DNA of 64,000 nt from Caenorhabditis elegans (taxonomy: Eukaryota > Nematoda > Chromadorea > Rhabditida > Rhabditidae), in assembly GCF_000002985.6 (NCBI RefSeq), contig NC_003284.9, forward strand, positions 806,001 to 870,000, in the 5' to 3' direction. This document shows positions 24,517 through 38,400 of this stretch, in pieces. The translations under genes and the position numbers were made by a program. The notes beneath the pieces were generated by a model. It made no database searches and was not told the DNA's origin. It saw only the letters and a list, made by a program, of their open reading frames with translations. Every line of letters begins with the position of its first letter. Positions within the stretch are counted from its first letter, which is position 1.

Positions 24517-27498
24517 ATGTTTGAGAAAGTGAAAGAAGTCGCTCTTCCACAAGGTACAGTGTCTCCATGGCCATCAAATCTGGCTGTTTGCTGGTTGGAC
24601 ACTAGAAATATTACCTACGTGGCAGTCATCCAATCTAATAATGTAAGTTGTTTTGATGCTCAATGAGCACAATGTGCTAATCCTTTTTTGTTGCTATAGC
24701 TACTGATTAGAGTGTTAATAGTTAGTTATTCTTTAAGCTGTTGCTCATATCAATCAAAAATCTGTGAGGAACGTAAACAGATCCTTCTATCAGGTTTTGA
24801 ATGTTTCAGAATAATAGGGTATTCTGACGTACCTTAAAAATGTTTTTCGAAAAACTATAACTAACAGATTGTTTTCTGTTTTTGCTTAAACATAATTATG
24901 GTCTCAGAAGCCCAAATTAAATACTGAGAGAGCTTTTTGAAACGTTACGGATCACAGTTACTTGCTTGATAAAGTATGCTTGACTGGAAATCAGGAAAAA
25001 CTATTTGTAGTGAATCACTATTAAGTAAGGTACTCAGAAATGATAATCAAACAATAAGTTTAACATTATAACATAGCCATCTATTAGTACTTCACTTTAA
25101 ACACCTTTAAATTAGTATGCAATTTTTTCAAAGTTTTTTTGCCATAAGTTGATTGCTTTGAGATGATTTATGTGTATTCTTTAATTCGACATAACGAAAT
25201 AACCACTCAAATACTGTCTTAGAAGTTTAAGGCTTTTTTGAAAAAGAAAGTACAATGTGAGGGGGTACGGCAATTTTCACTCTTCACTATTTTTATTTTG
25301 GAAAAATACTGCAAAACGAAAAAAAAACCGTCATTAAATAATTTTCCGATAGTGTCGAGATCCGAGCACCAATTTTGCACCTCAGGTTACATATGTGAAC
25401 AATTATAATTTATAAATCTAGTCGCCTAAAAGTCAGGTTGAACATTCTTCAGAGGCCAATGGATTTGTTACAATATTGTAGGAGCAATTTAAAACTGAAA
25501 ATGTGAGATATGAAAATATTAATGCTGTACTTGTAATTCAGAAATAACATACTTTTCTTCACACTACATATTAGAACAAATCTCAGATTCACATCGGAAG
25601 TTGGGACAATAAAGCTGAGACAGAAGTAACTTGGGAAACAATCCAAACATCTGAGCCAGTTTCCATCACCGAGAAAATCATCGACGTCACTTCGGTATTA
25701 AATGAAAAATTTTCGCAGTGGTATTATTCAAGTTTTTAGGTCGGGCTAGTTCATCCAAACGCAAGAAACTTTCCAATAGTAATCGTAGGGTCAACTCGAT
25801 TTATTCATGTTTACGACGCCAAGAAAGTTACCCAAAAACCATTGTTCTCAATTGCGTTGGGTGTGGCGTTGAGAGACTACGTCCCCGCGGTTGGGAAAGA
25901 TGTAGGACCGTATTGTAGAGGTGTTACCTGTAACGATAATGCTGTATTGGTTGGTGAGTTTGGTGGAAACGCCGATGTCGCTTAAGGAAATACATACATT
26001 TAGGAACACATACCGGCGAGATTGTTGTCATCATGTGCAATGGGGACTCCAACTTCTCTAGTCGTAAAAACCTCAAGGTAAATGAGTTTTTTTAAAAACA
26101 CTGCTCGTTGTGTTCTGCTCTATTAGTAGATTTTTGTTAGTGGGGAGTACCGAAAACAGGCTCTCATGCGCAGTAAACTCAGTCAAGGTGTATAAAGCAG
26201 TAAATTTGCAGTCACTAAAAACGGAAAATTCTCATTTCACTGACAGAATTTTCATATTTTAAACATTCCTAACAATTTTATCGGTACATTTTCATGGAAG
26301 TAGTGAGAAATCAGTTGTGGAGAATCTCTTTGAAAAGAAAATGTATTCAAACTGTCTTCTTGCTTTGATCTATGGGAAAGTTGGGCCCCCACCCATTTCT
26401 TGGCTTCGTGCAAGAAACCCCTCCAATTTCAAATAATGTTTCAGGAACATCGTTGTGCCATCACGGACATAGCCACGTGTCGTTACGATGAAATAACTGT
26501 CAGTGCCGATTCGAACGGAGAACTGATCATATGGCAAAAACCCGTAAAAGGGGTGAACTCGAGAGTTATCACAAAGTAATATACTCTAAGTTTCTGACGT
26601 AAAATGTTTATTTTAGGCAGCACATCAACGTAATAAATGTGTTGAGAAAGCAGGTGATCGTGGGAACTTTGAGAGGAATTGTTCAGTATTATTCGGTAAC
26701 TACGGGAGATCTTATGTGTGAGGTAAGAATAGTTGAGGGGGAGGGAATCGGAACTTAACAGAAAATCAGGTGAAAAACTTTGGGATAGCTCAATCGGGAT
26801 TGATTAAACAATAAATTCACTTGTGGGTCATCCTCAAGGCAATTAAAAAAAATCGGTAATGGTGGCCGCTAGCAATCTGGAGGTCACAAGTTCGAGTCCG
26901 GACTCGCCCCGCTAGGTTCATCCAGCCTCTATTGGGAAGTGAAGTAATCCAAGACTATCAACCACAGTCTCCGGCTAGGACGTGGCCTAAATTGTAGCCC
27001 ATTGGGATTACCACCAGCCAGTGTACCTGACTCCCAGATATGCAGTGCATAGTGCTTGAAGAGCCCTTTATGGAAACATGACTGAAAACTCGGGCTTCTT
27101 CTCGATACTTTTTCTATTTTCATGCTTGTGAAAATGTTGCTTATAATAATTTCTCACAGATAAATGCTCATTCAAGACCAGTGAATAGTGTTTCTGTCGC
27201 ACCGGAAAGCGCATATGTCTTGACTTCTTCCGAGGATGGCACTTTTATCGTTTCGAAGCTTCACACAAGAAAACCACATGCTTATCAAGTTAGTTCACAG
27301 AAAGTCGAGAACATTTAGGTATACACAAAAACTCAATTTCAGGTTGAATACCGTTTCTCTGACAGCGATCCGTCCAACGTCATCATGGGAGCGCAATTCA
27401 CAAATGGACGCGGGAGTGCAATTGCAATTGCCGCATTTGATAGCAACGTCTTGGTGATGTACAAGATTATCAAGAAAACTGCTGTACCTGCTACATAA
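24517..27498 (+). CDS. WD40 protein, WDR54 homologue
   Basis: Eight exons give 347 residues: 24517-24642, 25587-25694, 25740-25953, 26004-26077, 26445-26575, 26617-26722, 27160-27288 and 27343-27498, all in frame. Human WDR54 is close in length (about 334) and shares the order of landmarks: an N-terminal NLAV...ARNITY-type segment, ITDIAT, ADSNGELIIW, TTGDLMCEINAHSRPV and SSEDGTFIV, ending in an AIAAFDSNVLV-type blade. The WD repeats suggest a single beta-propeller scaffold; the role of WDR54 is poorly defined. Intron 1 is long (944 bases) and intron 6 carries a tRNA-derived SINE. I see no spliced-leader acceptor next to the ATG. Confidence 0.85.
26862..27080 (+). mobile_element. tRNA-derived SINE-like element (copy 1)
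   Basis: This copy lies in intron 6 of the WDR54-like gene, in sense orientation. It starts inside a tRNA-like head (ggtaatggtggccgctagca, then B box aagttcgagtccgg) and continues through GGCTAGGACGTGGCC to TGCAGTGCATAGTGCTTGA. It aligns along most of its length with the complete copy at 62281-62540, with many substitutions. The A box is truncated, so this is probably an old, inactive copy. Confidence 0.75.
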
Positions 27499-28788
27499 TT
27501 ATATTTTACTGTGTATCTTCAATTAATATATCTGTATTTGGCTTTTAATATGTTTAATAACAAAAAAACATTACACTCCATGTAGTCTATTTTGCTAGCA
27601 AGATTTATCTGTAAAACTAAGATCTGAGTTGTCAAAGCATTGCTTCGCAAGACTAATAATATAATAATTATATAATTTCTCAAAAATGTATTATTCTTTT
27701 AAATTCTGGCATTCGATTATGAATTCTCTGTGCATTCTCTCTTTTTCCATTTTGAATGAATTCCATCAATATTAGTAAATGAATGAACTTGTTATTCTTT
27801 TATGTGTTTTCTAAACAAAACAGGATTCTGCTAAAAAATGTATACTAGCTTCAAAATATTGCTGTAAAAATGAAGGTTTTATTGATTCTAACTCATGAAA
27901 CACTCCAAATACTAGAAATCCCGTATTTCCTCTGTTAGTCTGGCACCCCTACGGACCAATTGAAATTTAGTCTTGCATGCAAGACTAACAGAGGAAATAC
28001 GGTATACATTTCTAGAAGTTGAAACGTCTTAAAAAATAATTTCTCACTATCAGCAATAGCCTTTAAAACACAATTATACCCTATTTTCCCAAAACTGACA
28101 AAACTGACATTTTTTAACCTGAAAATTTTTGATTATGTTCTTATTCGCTTTGTCAAGTTGAATAAATTGAATATTATCGTTTTTCTACAAAAATAAATAT
28201 TCATAATTTATTGTTCCTCCTCAGTCAGCTAGTTATGTTTAGGACAGCTGTTCAACATTCTGCCCCTCCACTCTCTCTCTAGTTCCTCTTGACGCGTAGT
28301 GCTATTGATTTATTTTTTGGCAACATGAAAATGAAGATTTTATAGAATTTTTGCATTTTATAAGTACATTTGATTTTGAAAAATAAGGGAAGTTATATTT
28401 CGACTGTATTTTTATATCGAAACTCCAATGCCAATTTATTTTCTTGAAATTTATTTAACTGTTGATTTGTTAAAATTTTCAATATACCTAATCAGAAAGT
28501 TTTCATTTGAATTTTGAAATCTTAAAATTGTATTGTTATATTTATATTTTAATATTTATTCAACACAACAATTTTGTTATCCCAATACCTCCTGGCCTAG
28601 GTTTCTCCACGACACAATGTGTCTCTTCCATTTCCTCTGTTCAACCCAATAAAACGTGGATTCCACTAAATTCCGTCACTGCTTATCTGATTCATCTTTT
28701 CTCCTTCCGTCAGAACTTTACACAACACGCTTCTTATTTACCAGCTTTTGTCTGTTCTATTTTACCTTTTTAGTCAGTTTCAGGCACA
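27499..28788. other. Intergenic
   Basis: Lies between two + strand genes. It holds an inverted-repeat element (27912-28015) and AT-rich sequence. A TTTCAG at 28778-28783, five bases before the next ATG, looks like a spliced-leader acceptor. Confidence 0.6.
27912..28015. repeat. Inverted-repeat (foldback) element
   Basis: The left arm CTAGAAATCCCGTATTTCC plus TCTGTTAGTCT is mirrored by AGACTAACAGAGGAAATACGG ending ATTTCTAG. The arms are about 30 bases each with a short centre containing TTGCATGCAA. This is MITE-like structure with no coding capacity. A related GTGCAAGACTAAT word occurs near 18909. Confidence 0.75.
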
Positions 28789-31671
28789 ATGAATGTTAAT
28801 TGGAAAGAAGCAATACTTCAAGCACAAAAACGAATTGATCAGGTGTTGGATATCAGGCCAGAAGCAGCCGAGGTTGAAGTTGATGTGCCAGATGAAGTTC
28901 ATGCTGAGCAGGAATGCTCATCTCCGTCACAAGGGTCCGAGCCATTAGCTGACGATATTGTTATGTTGGAACCTGTTTTACCGCGTAAGTTTTTCTTAAA
29001 TTTAAATGAATAAATATTAATAATTAGTTCCCGTTTTCTAGCATTTCATAATAATCGATATATTGGAGATGATATTCAAACAATTATTTCATCGGACATT
29101 GAACATTTAACAAGGTAAGAATTATGTAAACATAACAATAATCTGACCATAATGATAAATTTGTGGATGTATTGACTATAATTATGAGTGCACTAACCCA
29201 ACTTGGATTATGCACTGACCAACTTGACAGTTGCACTGACCAAGTTGACAGTTGCACTGACCAACTAGACAGTTGCACTGACCAAACTAACAGTTGCACT
29301 GACATTACTGGTAGATCTACTGACTAAAAGAAAACATAACTTCAGAGCATCTTCACGGACAGCGTCACCGGATCGATTACGAATAATACCAATGGAGTTT
29401 GATACGGTGAGTAGCTACATTAAATGACATCATAGTATACATAACACACAGAAAGTCACTTTCGCTAAGACAAGACAATGATCTGATCTTGAACAAGGTA
29501 TCAGGGAAATCCTAGACAAGATGTGAAGCGGCAGAAACTAGATTTAAATTTAGAGTGATGGAATTTTAGATTGTGATTTGAATAATGATTTTGTTTCGGG
29601 GCGAAGTCTCAGAGCAAGTCAGGGATTAGAAAAACATCAAACTTTATCAGATCGGATCCCAATCCGTTTTGAAATTTGTAGAACGTTTTTCAACAAACAA
29701 TATACTAGTAAACAGCAAAACTTAGTAATCAAGTACAATACTAATTATCATTTTTCAATACATATATTATTAAAAATTACAGGATATCTCAATATCGAGT
29801 GTTGTGAGCCCCGCTGCAGCTCTGACACCTGCTCCAGCACCGGCTCCAGCTCCAGTTGCTGTGCCAGAAGTAACATTACCAAATCCTGAAGAAATTCTCA
29901 ACCAAGCAATTTATGGATTGCGGAAGGAACTAACGGAGTACAAAAAAGCAAATCAATTCTTACAACACAGCCATGCAAATCTTGAGAGAGAAATGGAGGA
30001 AAATAGATTTTCCGTGAATGAAAAAGTTGTGAACATGCTTAGTGAAGGTAAGAAATACTTTTTTAGAAAATATAGATTCAATGACTAAATTTTTCAGAAC
30101 GGGATCACTTTCATCAAGAAATCTCAAATCTCAAACATACTTGCTCCCAATTAACAAAGGAGAAAATTGAATTAGAGGAAAAGTACCAAAATAGCACAGA
30201 TTCGTGGCACAGAACTCAAGATGTACTTCAATATTTTAGAAACCAGGTATTTTTTTTGAAAAAATTTTGAAAATTAGGCTATTGTCTTAGATCTCACAAA
30301 TGAAAGGTGCGCTACAAAAAACAGAAGAAACATTTATCAGTGATTTCGAAACTTTTGGAGCAGAAATTAAAAGAAGCTTGGAGAATCAAGCGAAGAGGAA
30401 ATCCTCATCACCGAAGATTATACAATTACCCTGTAACTGTGAAAACAAGTCTCGGGAGCAAACGAATCAAGTCGTCAAACATGATGAATCTACACAAACT
30501 AAATCAGTATACATTGATGTGAGTTTTTGCTCTAATGGACAATTTTTTGCACAACCGTACTCGTAAATCAATGTTTTAGGAAAGCCATCGGTGGGAGAGA
30601 GAAGAAAAGGAAATCGCATCTTCTCCAAATGGCAAGAACGGGAATGTGACCGACCTTCTGCAGATAATTGAACAATTAGAGATGGAAAAGAGACTTCTTT
30701 TGGCGCAGAGACGAAGTGATAAAGCGGAAATTGAGGTGAGATAAAAATAAATCGTTTGGGCAAATATCGGTTTTTGCATATTAGATTAATTATTATTTCG
30801 GAGGTTAATACCGCCATCTAATCTAAATACACGCTGAATAGTCCAGCACGAGAAAAGATCCTATTACGATATTTAAATTTTGTTTAGATGTTTCAAAGTT
30901 TTAAATTAAAGTTTTTATAAAATGACAAAATTATTCAAAGATGTGTAATTTTTGAATGATTTCGAGCATTAATGCAGGTTTGAACACTGAAAATATTTGA
31001 ATATGATTAATTGACTAGCGGATATATGGGCCCGCCAGCCCTTCGGGAATGGGGATAGGGTTAATTCGCTTTAAGTTATTAGCAAGGTAGCTGGCGCAGG
31101 TTCTCGGCTTCGCCTCGAACCTGTTAACGGGTTATTCGAGATCTCTTTGAAATTATTTCAGGAGTGGGGTATATGTTTAGAAAACTTGACTATTCAGGTT
31201 TGAGGCTTCGCTCGAAGCTCTTACTGTGTAAAGTGAAATCTCTTTAAACTTCGATTCATTGCTCCAGGGCCGACACTGTACGAATAACTTAGGCTGAGAT
31301 TTTGTTCAAGAATAATTTGAATGTTTTCAATAAAATAAGCGTGTTTTCAATCATCACTGTGAACTACAAAAAAACGGTGAAGGAAAAGGATTACAAGTGA
31401 TAAGAACTTCCGAAAATCCCAATTTTTTTCCCCAATTTCAAACAGCAATCCAATTTTTTAGAGGCTGCAAGAACAACTCAATGAGACCTTAATCATGCAT
31501 GGTGAAAAGATCGAGCAACTTGATGAAATCCTCGTGGACAACGAAGAATTGAAAGATATTTTGAAGCAACAAGTAAGTTGGATCATCGAAACAACAAGAT
31601 TTTACTTCCCTTTTCAGGCGTTGGCTCTCACGGACAATATTGCACAATCAGATGAAAAGGGTTCTACATAG
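28789..31671 (+). CDS. Coiled-coil protein with TMF/golgin-like N-terminus
   Basis: Nine exons give 430 residues: 28789-28984, 29042-29114, 29346-29406, 29783-30047, 30098-30246, 30291-30518, 30580-30735, 31462-31572 and 31618-31671. The N-terminal WKEAILQAQKRIDQVLDI resembles the short amphipathic motif at the start of TMF-type Golgi tethers. An acidic, Ser/Pro-rich region follows, then a Pro-Ala tract (TPAPAPAPAP, about residue 120), and from about 140 to the end long heptad coiled coils broken by a basic, Ser-rich segment near residue 270. It is far shorter than human TMF1 (over 1000 residues). A vesicle-tether role is inference from that motif only. TTTCAG five bases before the ATG suggests SL trans-splicing. 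Confidence 0.75.
29188..29325. repeat. GCACTGACCAA minisatellite (intron copy)
   Basis: Five or six imperfect units of about 21 bases, GTTGCACTGACCAACTTGAC, in intron 2 of the coiled-coil gene. The unit core is shared with arrays at 37788-37926, 44284-44757 and 57881-57995. Confidence 0.85.
31015..31225. repeat. GC-rich hairpin-bearing insert in an intron
   Basis: Within the 726-base intron before the penultimate exon, a G/C-richer patch carries small hairpins such as GGTTC-tcggcttcgcctc-GAACC and TTCG...CGAA pairs (caggtttgaggcttcgctcg). Looks like a repeat insertion; family not recognised. Confidence 0.4.
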
Positions 31672-32305
31672 CATTTTTCACAAGTTTATTCAATTGATTA
31701 CTAATTATGTAGATTTTATATGTGATATTCAGTTGATCCGAAATGTCTTTTTTTTAGTTTTTGATTCCGATTTGGCTTTCAATTTGAATTTTTTGGTTAT
31801 TGAATGAAGGGTTTACTTAAAAATTACTTTTCAGCCAAAGAACTATAACAATTTTTGTTTTTTGTAGTTAACCTGGCCCAACAGTATATTCCAATACGGT
31901 TTCCATTCATTTCTTCTGAAAATGCTGAATTAATCCAAACGGAAAACTGATTTCCATTTTAGCTTAATATGAAGAAAAAAGGTTGCCCACGTATATTACA
32001 CAAGTACCGAAATTTAAAAATTTTGAAAAAAAAAACATTCACCAAAAATATTTCTTGACAAAATTTAGAACTCACTAACAGTTGTCTTTTTTTTTATTCA
32101 TTTGTTCGGATAAGACTTTGATAGTGAAATCATGAAATGAACATTGTTTGTTGGTTTATTTATTAAGAGATAATGACGACGAGTGTATACGATAGGAAGT
32201 TAGAAAAATAAAAGTTAGAAAATTTGAAGACAGAAATAATATTAATCTCTGGGCATGAATTCGTTGGAAAGTCTGCGCTGTGAAAAAATTTCGAATATGG
32301 TTTTT
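31672..32305. other. Intergenic between convergent genes
   Basis: AT-rich 3' flanks of the coiled-coil gene (+) and the RIIa/IQ gene (minus). Nothing further seen. Confidence 0.6.
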
Positions 32306-35300
32306 TTAGTTGTGATCAGAATGGTCGGATTGAAGGGAAGAGTGACTTCTGGATGGAGATAGGCCCTGTTCGTCCAAGTGTTTTCGTGTCAAGAAGCCTC
32401 TGAAAAAGACTTGGAGTTGCTAAGTTTGTCATATATATCACTCGCAACATTTTCAGGTACCGTTTGATTTACTTCAAATGTCTCAAAAATTATCAAACTT
32501 CAATTTTATAGCAAGTAGGTCTCCAGCAGTTAGTTTAAATAAAATAAACAATTCCCTGTAAAATACTGTCTTCTGCATTCAATCTAATAAAACATAAAAC
32601 AGTGCTACTTAACCTATGACGTTCTATAACACATTCAGAAATTTTTTGCAAGGGTATAAGTAACTATTACTGATATTTCAAGAAGCAACACAAATATTTT
32701 TAACAAACCTAATATGTGCCTGAATCTTAGTTGCCGCGTCAGTATCCTCCTTCTTCATCTTATCAACGTGCTTGCGAGTAAGAAATCCGCGAATTTCAGA
32801 TTGAATCTTGGTCGCGGCTCTGTCTTCCGGAGTGTCCACATCAATGGTGTAACCTCCCACGGAATGACGCCTAAATTCATTTAGTTCAGACATTTCTATT
32901 CTATTATGTAGTACTCACTTTTGATCTTTCTTGTTGTTGGCAGAATCAAGCTTCTCAGAAGAAGAAGTTCTAGTGCTCATTCCATACTTTTCTGGGTGAG
33001 CGCGGACCTGGAACTTTACACAGTAATACTTACATACTACAAGGCAGAGGATTAAAACAAACCAAGTGTCCTTTGAAAGCGGCTTGAATTTTAGTTGCGG
33101 CAGTGTCCATTGGACTGGCTGGTCGCTCAACTTCAGCAAACTGAAATGAGAAAAGTTTGGCGCGTTGAATTTGTTTTGATATTCACTGAGTCATGTGGCT
33201 TAAAAATATAATATTCTTGGTGGTAGCGTGCAAATCATCCAACAAATTTGTTTCATTTCAAATTTTAAAACACTTAAATGTGGAATAGCGTCTGTGGGAT
33301 TTTGATTTGAATGACAAAATAAAGTCTCAGTATAGCGATTATGTCACAATTTTAAATTAAAAAATATTTCTTAATTATTAACGATTTTTTAAAATTTTCC
33401 AAATATTTCAATTGATTTTCCCACAATATTGAAAAGCTTTTTTCGGTGTTTCTTTAGCTATTTAGTTGTAAACGTCAAAATGAAACACAAAAATAAATTC
33501 CTGTTAGGTTTGCCGGAAACTGCAAAGGGGGGAGCATGGTCTAAAAAATCTTATTAATGTAATTTTTGAGTCAGCGCACAACGTCTTTAAACAAATTTTA
33601 AAAATTCTCGGGAAATTTAATGTTTCTGAGAAAATTTTAGTTTTTGATCTCACTATCAGATCATGTATCACTCAGAAATATAAAAATTACTCTCTTATAT
33701 GAAAACACTAAAACTGAAAATTCATCTCAAAAATGTACCTACTTTCAAAGTCAGAAAAAAATGATTGAGTCTCTATATGACATTTTTCGACTCTTTGGAA
33801 CCAAAGTTCACGAATAAATCTATGTTTGGCAACGCTTTCTAATTTTTTATTCGCTATTCTCAAATGTACGCAAAAGTTTCCATATTCTGACTTTCCTAGC
33901 ATCAAAGTTTTTTTTTAGTTTTAGAGTTTCAAAAAGCAAACAAGTATTTGCGTATTTTTGAAATGTAAGGAGTAGGTAAGTAATAAAAGTTTTAGAGTTC
34001 CCACTTATCGCTTTAGACAGAGTCCAGTGTATCATTTTATGTTGAATTAAAAAAATTTTTCTAAAAGTTTACCGAAATGTATGTTCCTTCACTAGTTAGT
34101 GTGAGAAGAAAACTGTTTTTACCAGATGCGGATTTTGGTATCTTATATCTAGTTTCCGTTTCATGAAAAAACGAGAAATATTTTTTTAAACTCTGTTCTT
34201 CCCAAAAGTTGAAATTATTTTTAAAATGAATTTAGATGTCGAATTATGACACCACTTATAAGGTTGAAAAAATTTCCAAAAAAAAAACGATTAAATATGA
34301 AACAGCGGGAAAATCCTCAAATAAACGTCGTGCTCAAAAATGTATCGTGTATCTACTCTCAAAGTCAGAAAAAGTGTCATTTGACATAAACATCCAATTT
34401 GACCAAACTAACACGCCAGAGCTACGAGATTAAGGAGAAAGTCACGTTAGAGTATACTTTGTTGTAACAAAGGCAATTTATGTTTTTTACGTGTTTTATT
34501 TTCCTATTTTGAAAAATTCAAATAAAATAGTTGACTGAGTCAGTGAAAAAACAAATCTGAAAGGAATAAACTTCGATAAAGCCACACGAATTATAGTATT
34601 AGTTTTTGTTTTTTTTGTGGAAATTATAAATTTTTATATCTTACCTTCTTCTGGAGATCAGCACGGAAAACTTCGTAAGCCGCTGGATCCTTTAGAATGT
34701 TCCTGTTTTCTGAAAAAAAAATGTGGGAATTATCTTTGATTCAAATTGAATTCAAGTTGAAATTTTCACTTAACAGTAAATTTTTTTGTTCGAAATTAAA
34801 TGTTTATACGCCTGATAAATTTTGCTCTCTTTGAACTGCACTGAGTCTACCTTTTTTCAATTGGTGCATTAAACTTGCAATTCTTTGAAGGAAAAATAGA
34901 CACACTATGAAAATTCTTGTCAAAAACAATACTTGGGAAAATGTTCTAGTGTGCATATTACTAATAATTGATGTTCTATTTTTAATCCAAAACTTTTTTT
35001 TAAAAGTGCAGTTTTAATATGAATAAGTCGGTATTTGTTTAGTAAAACAGGGGAAATACTTCATATGTACTTTCTGATTTTCTTCGAAAGAAACTTTATT
35101 TTACTTGCATGCATTTTATAATTAGCAAAATCCTACACAAAACTTGAAGGAAAATTGCGGCACAATGATGCTCAAGCTCAAAATATGAAAGTCCAGGGAA
35201 ACAATTTCACATCTCATTCATGCGTGTGCGTGCCTTATTGCAAATCTGGATATCAATGGAAAAATAACTAGAATCTCGTAAATAATTCAACGGATTCTTT

Positions 35301-35490
35301 TCCCCAGCCTACTTTTCCCACCAAAATATATGACCAAAAGTTCACCTCTGCGATGTTTCAAGTACTCATCGAAAAACATGTGGCCAAACTCGGCCACATC
35401 CGATGGTTGACTTCGGAGTACTTCACGCGCCAACGCTTCCAAAATTGGGCGAAGATCGTGGGGAACGAAGCACTTATTCCGCTGATCCAT
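32306..35490 (-). CDS. RIIa-domain protein with three IQ motifs
   Basis: Six exons give 210 residues: 35490-35346, 34709-34645, 33140-33063, 33007-32919, 32870-32709 and 32399-32306. The N-terminus (about 8-48; VPHDLRPILEALAREVL ... FFDEYLKHR) is an RIIa-type dimerisation/docking domain, as in PKA regulatory subunits, SPA17, CABYR and ROPN1. Three IQ motifs follow: AATKIQAAFKGHLVRAHP, AATKIQSEIRGFLTRKH and AATKIQAHIRGFLTRKH. IQ motifs bind calmodulin-like proteins. The C-terminus is Ser/His-rich. This is the SPA17-like layout with extra IQs; sperm/cilia roles of mammalian relatives need not hold in worms. TTTTTCAG four bases before the ATG is a likely SL acceptor. Intron 2 is 1.5 kb. Confidence 0.85.
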
Positions 35491-38400
35491 TGCCTGAAAA
35501 ATGTATAGTATAGGACTAGATTTTAGAAAACTGCTAAGCTTAAACACGTTTTTTTAAAAGCGGTAAGATCTATGAGCTTGAAAGTTGGAACTTTTATGCA
35601 ATATTGTTTTACCGCGAGTTCAGAATTTATTTTTGAGAGTATCTGTGGGAAGTTGTGCAACTTGTTCGTAGATCACAGTTTATTTGATTCATTTTTTAAC
35701 CCTGTTGATTTTTCTTTTCACAAAAACTATCAAAAAGAATGTCTGAACCAGCAATAAATTGTTGTGATACACTGTAGGAAACTGAAAGAAAACCAACAAA
35801 TTCGTAATTTTTAAATATACGGAATTCTAATAGTATGCCTTGTAAAGTTATATAACATGAGGTTTTTTTCAGAAAACTAAAATAATTTTTAGTTGGCTTG
35901 GTGATACAAATCTAGTCTGGAGATGATTGGATTACGAAAAGATTATAAAGAAATTTTTAGTTTGCGCTGATTGACATATTAGTTTATGGTTGTTCAGATA
36001 TAAATAATTTAGTGACAAAGCATAGTGGTGTGTATTGAAAAAATTTAAAATAATAGTATTTGACGTGAAAAATATAAAACACAGTGTAAAGAAACTTTCG
36101 CATGTAAAACGTTGTTTAAATTTGGTTAAAAACACAGAGCTGTTCGGTAATGGGCAGACGCCAATTCATACTAATTCATATTTGGCAGAGTTATTGTTGA
36201 CATCAAACTTCAAAATGTTATGGGAAAAATGATGCTTGCTTCTTTTCAAATTTCTAAACATGGTACTCACATTATAAAATATTAGGAAACTTTGCCATTG
36301 ACAATTGAAAAAAAAAAAATAATTTTCAACCGGCTATTTTTAATTTTTAGACCGTTTCATAAAAATGGCTGAAGTGGCACGGCGTTGGACCAAGGGTTTA
36401 TTTTTTAACTCTGAAGCAAAACTTTTAGCACAATTTTATACTAATAGTCATTTTATGATTTCGTATCACAAAAATATGATTAGCTATTTAAATTTGGCAT
36501 ATCAAAGTTGAAATCTTATTTTTACTAGTCGTGGTAGATCTTAAGTTTTTACATATAATTCTCCTCATTGATTGATTGAAAAACATTTGTTATCTAAAAT
36601 GTTATAGGATTAGTGATAAAACTTATGAACGCTATTGCTATGGTGATTCTAAATTCAATAAAAAATCTAGCTCGATTTGACAAAATACTATTATTTTCTA
36701 GTTGAAATGATAAAGGCTCTTTTTATCAAAGTTAGGCTTAGGAGAAGTGTTTTTCTAAGGCTAAAAATGCGAATGAATTCCACGTTTCTAATTGGAAAAT
36801 ATTTCTGGAAGAGCTAGGTATACAACACACATACCAAAAAATCTTTAGTTAGTTAGGTTCTCAGAAAGTATTCCATTTTTGCTGCTGTTAACCAGCGTTT
36901 TTGAGATTTGTAAAATCAGTTGATCAGAATTTCAGACAAAATTTCAAAGTTACATAAGTTGTAAACCTTTTCTCGTGGTCAAAATGCTTGACTTTTGTTT
37001 GAAATGCTTGACTTTTGTTTTAATCAAAGTATTTGCCGTTGAAAACCTCACACAGAGGTATAGCTAACCGTTAGATATAATTGAAAAAAATCGAAATGAT
37101 TTCCAATTTTACCAGCAACTGATAAGGAAGACAAATGTTTTTCCGTATAACAAACCAATACTAAAACTTGTTGTGAAAACTTTTCAGAAACCAAGAAAAA
37201 ATGATTTTGTGCGAAAGCAGCAGAATGAGATGAAATCGGAAGCGGGAAGACAAAAAACGAACAGAAAAAAAACGTTTGTCATGTTTAGATGTTTTCTTTC
37301 ACTAAGCTTCCTTCTTCTCCAAAAACGTCAAAGACACTGCCGGAAATCTGGGCGACATCGATTTTTCTTGTGCTCTTGCTCACCAGAGCTTAGGAGCACT
37401 ACACTATCTCTCTCATTGCCTTCGTTTTTTTTTGCGAGAAATTTAGACGAAATTTCGGGAAATTAACAGAAGGAGGGGGTTTGTGTAGATAGAGCAGAGC
37501 GCGTTGAATGTCTGAACACTAAGCGGAGGGAAACAATTGAAGAATTTTATTCGGAGAAACTAGGTTTTAGTTTCGCAAATTGAAAATTGTTTTTCTCAAA
37601 TTAAACATGGGGGAGGAAAAATGAGACGAAGAGCTCAGCTGACTTAATCATGAACAAAGAACTCTCAAGTTTTAATGGATTGAAAGTGAAAACGGGGATC
37701 TAGATATAAAATATGTTGAGTACATTTTTGAAAATGAAAGAAATAAGTTTATTGGAAAAAATAGGATTTTGCTTGGACCGCATGTAGGCACTGACCAAAG
37801 TAGTGCTTGCACTGACCAAAACGGTAAATACACTGACCAATACTAAAAGTGCACTGACAAAAACGAATATCTTATTTCTAACTGCACTGATAAGTACAAG
37901 TATTAAAGAAGGGGAAAAACTGACTAACTTTACAATTTTAAGCGGAAGACTTTCCACTTTCTGAATGTCGATACGAAATTTTTCCGGGGCCTCTAGAATT
38001 ACTCCTAAAGCTACTTATTATATGTTTTGTTACTATTTGATGATGTTTAGAAATCTGTTAAAACTTTTTCAAAATAATTATATATTTTTATCGAAGAAAA
38101 CATTTTTTTGAATGAAAAAAATGAGCGAAATTTTTTTTTTTTCAAAACATTGAAATACTTAAAATGCTTTCAGAATCTACATCTACATCTGAGCACACCA
38201 AAAATATCAAAAATAGACATTTAAATCTTTTAATAAATTTTACATACCTAGTTTAAGTCTAGTCTAGAGTACTCTGAAAAATTTAAGTATGGAAAGTAGA
38301 TCATTTTTGGTGTAACTTTTTGTTAGAACAAAAAATTTTGTTAAGTTAAATAAAAAGTTTCCTTCGTGAAAAAATCCCAGCATTTATTGAAAATTCCTTT

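Noticed and set aside
37173-37466. A 97-codon + strand frame
   Set aside because: Very Lys/Arg-rich then Ser/Leu-rich, typical of unselected sequence; no acceptor, donor or poly(A) pairing.
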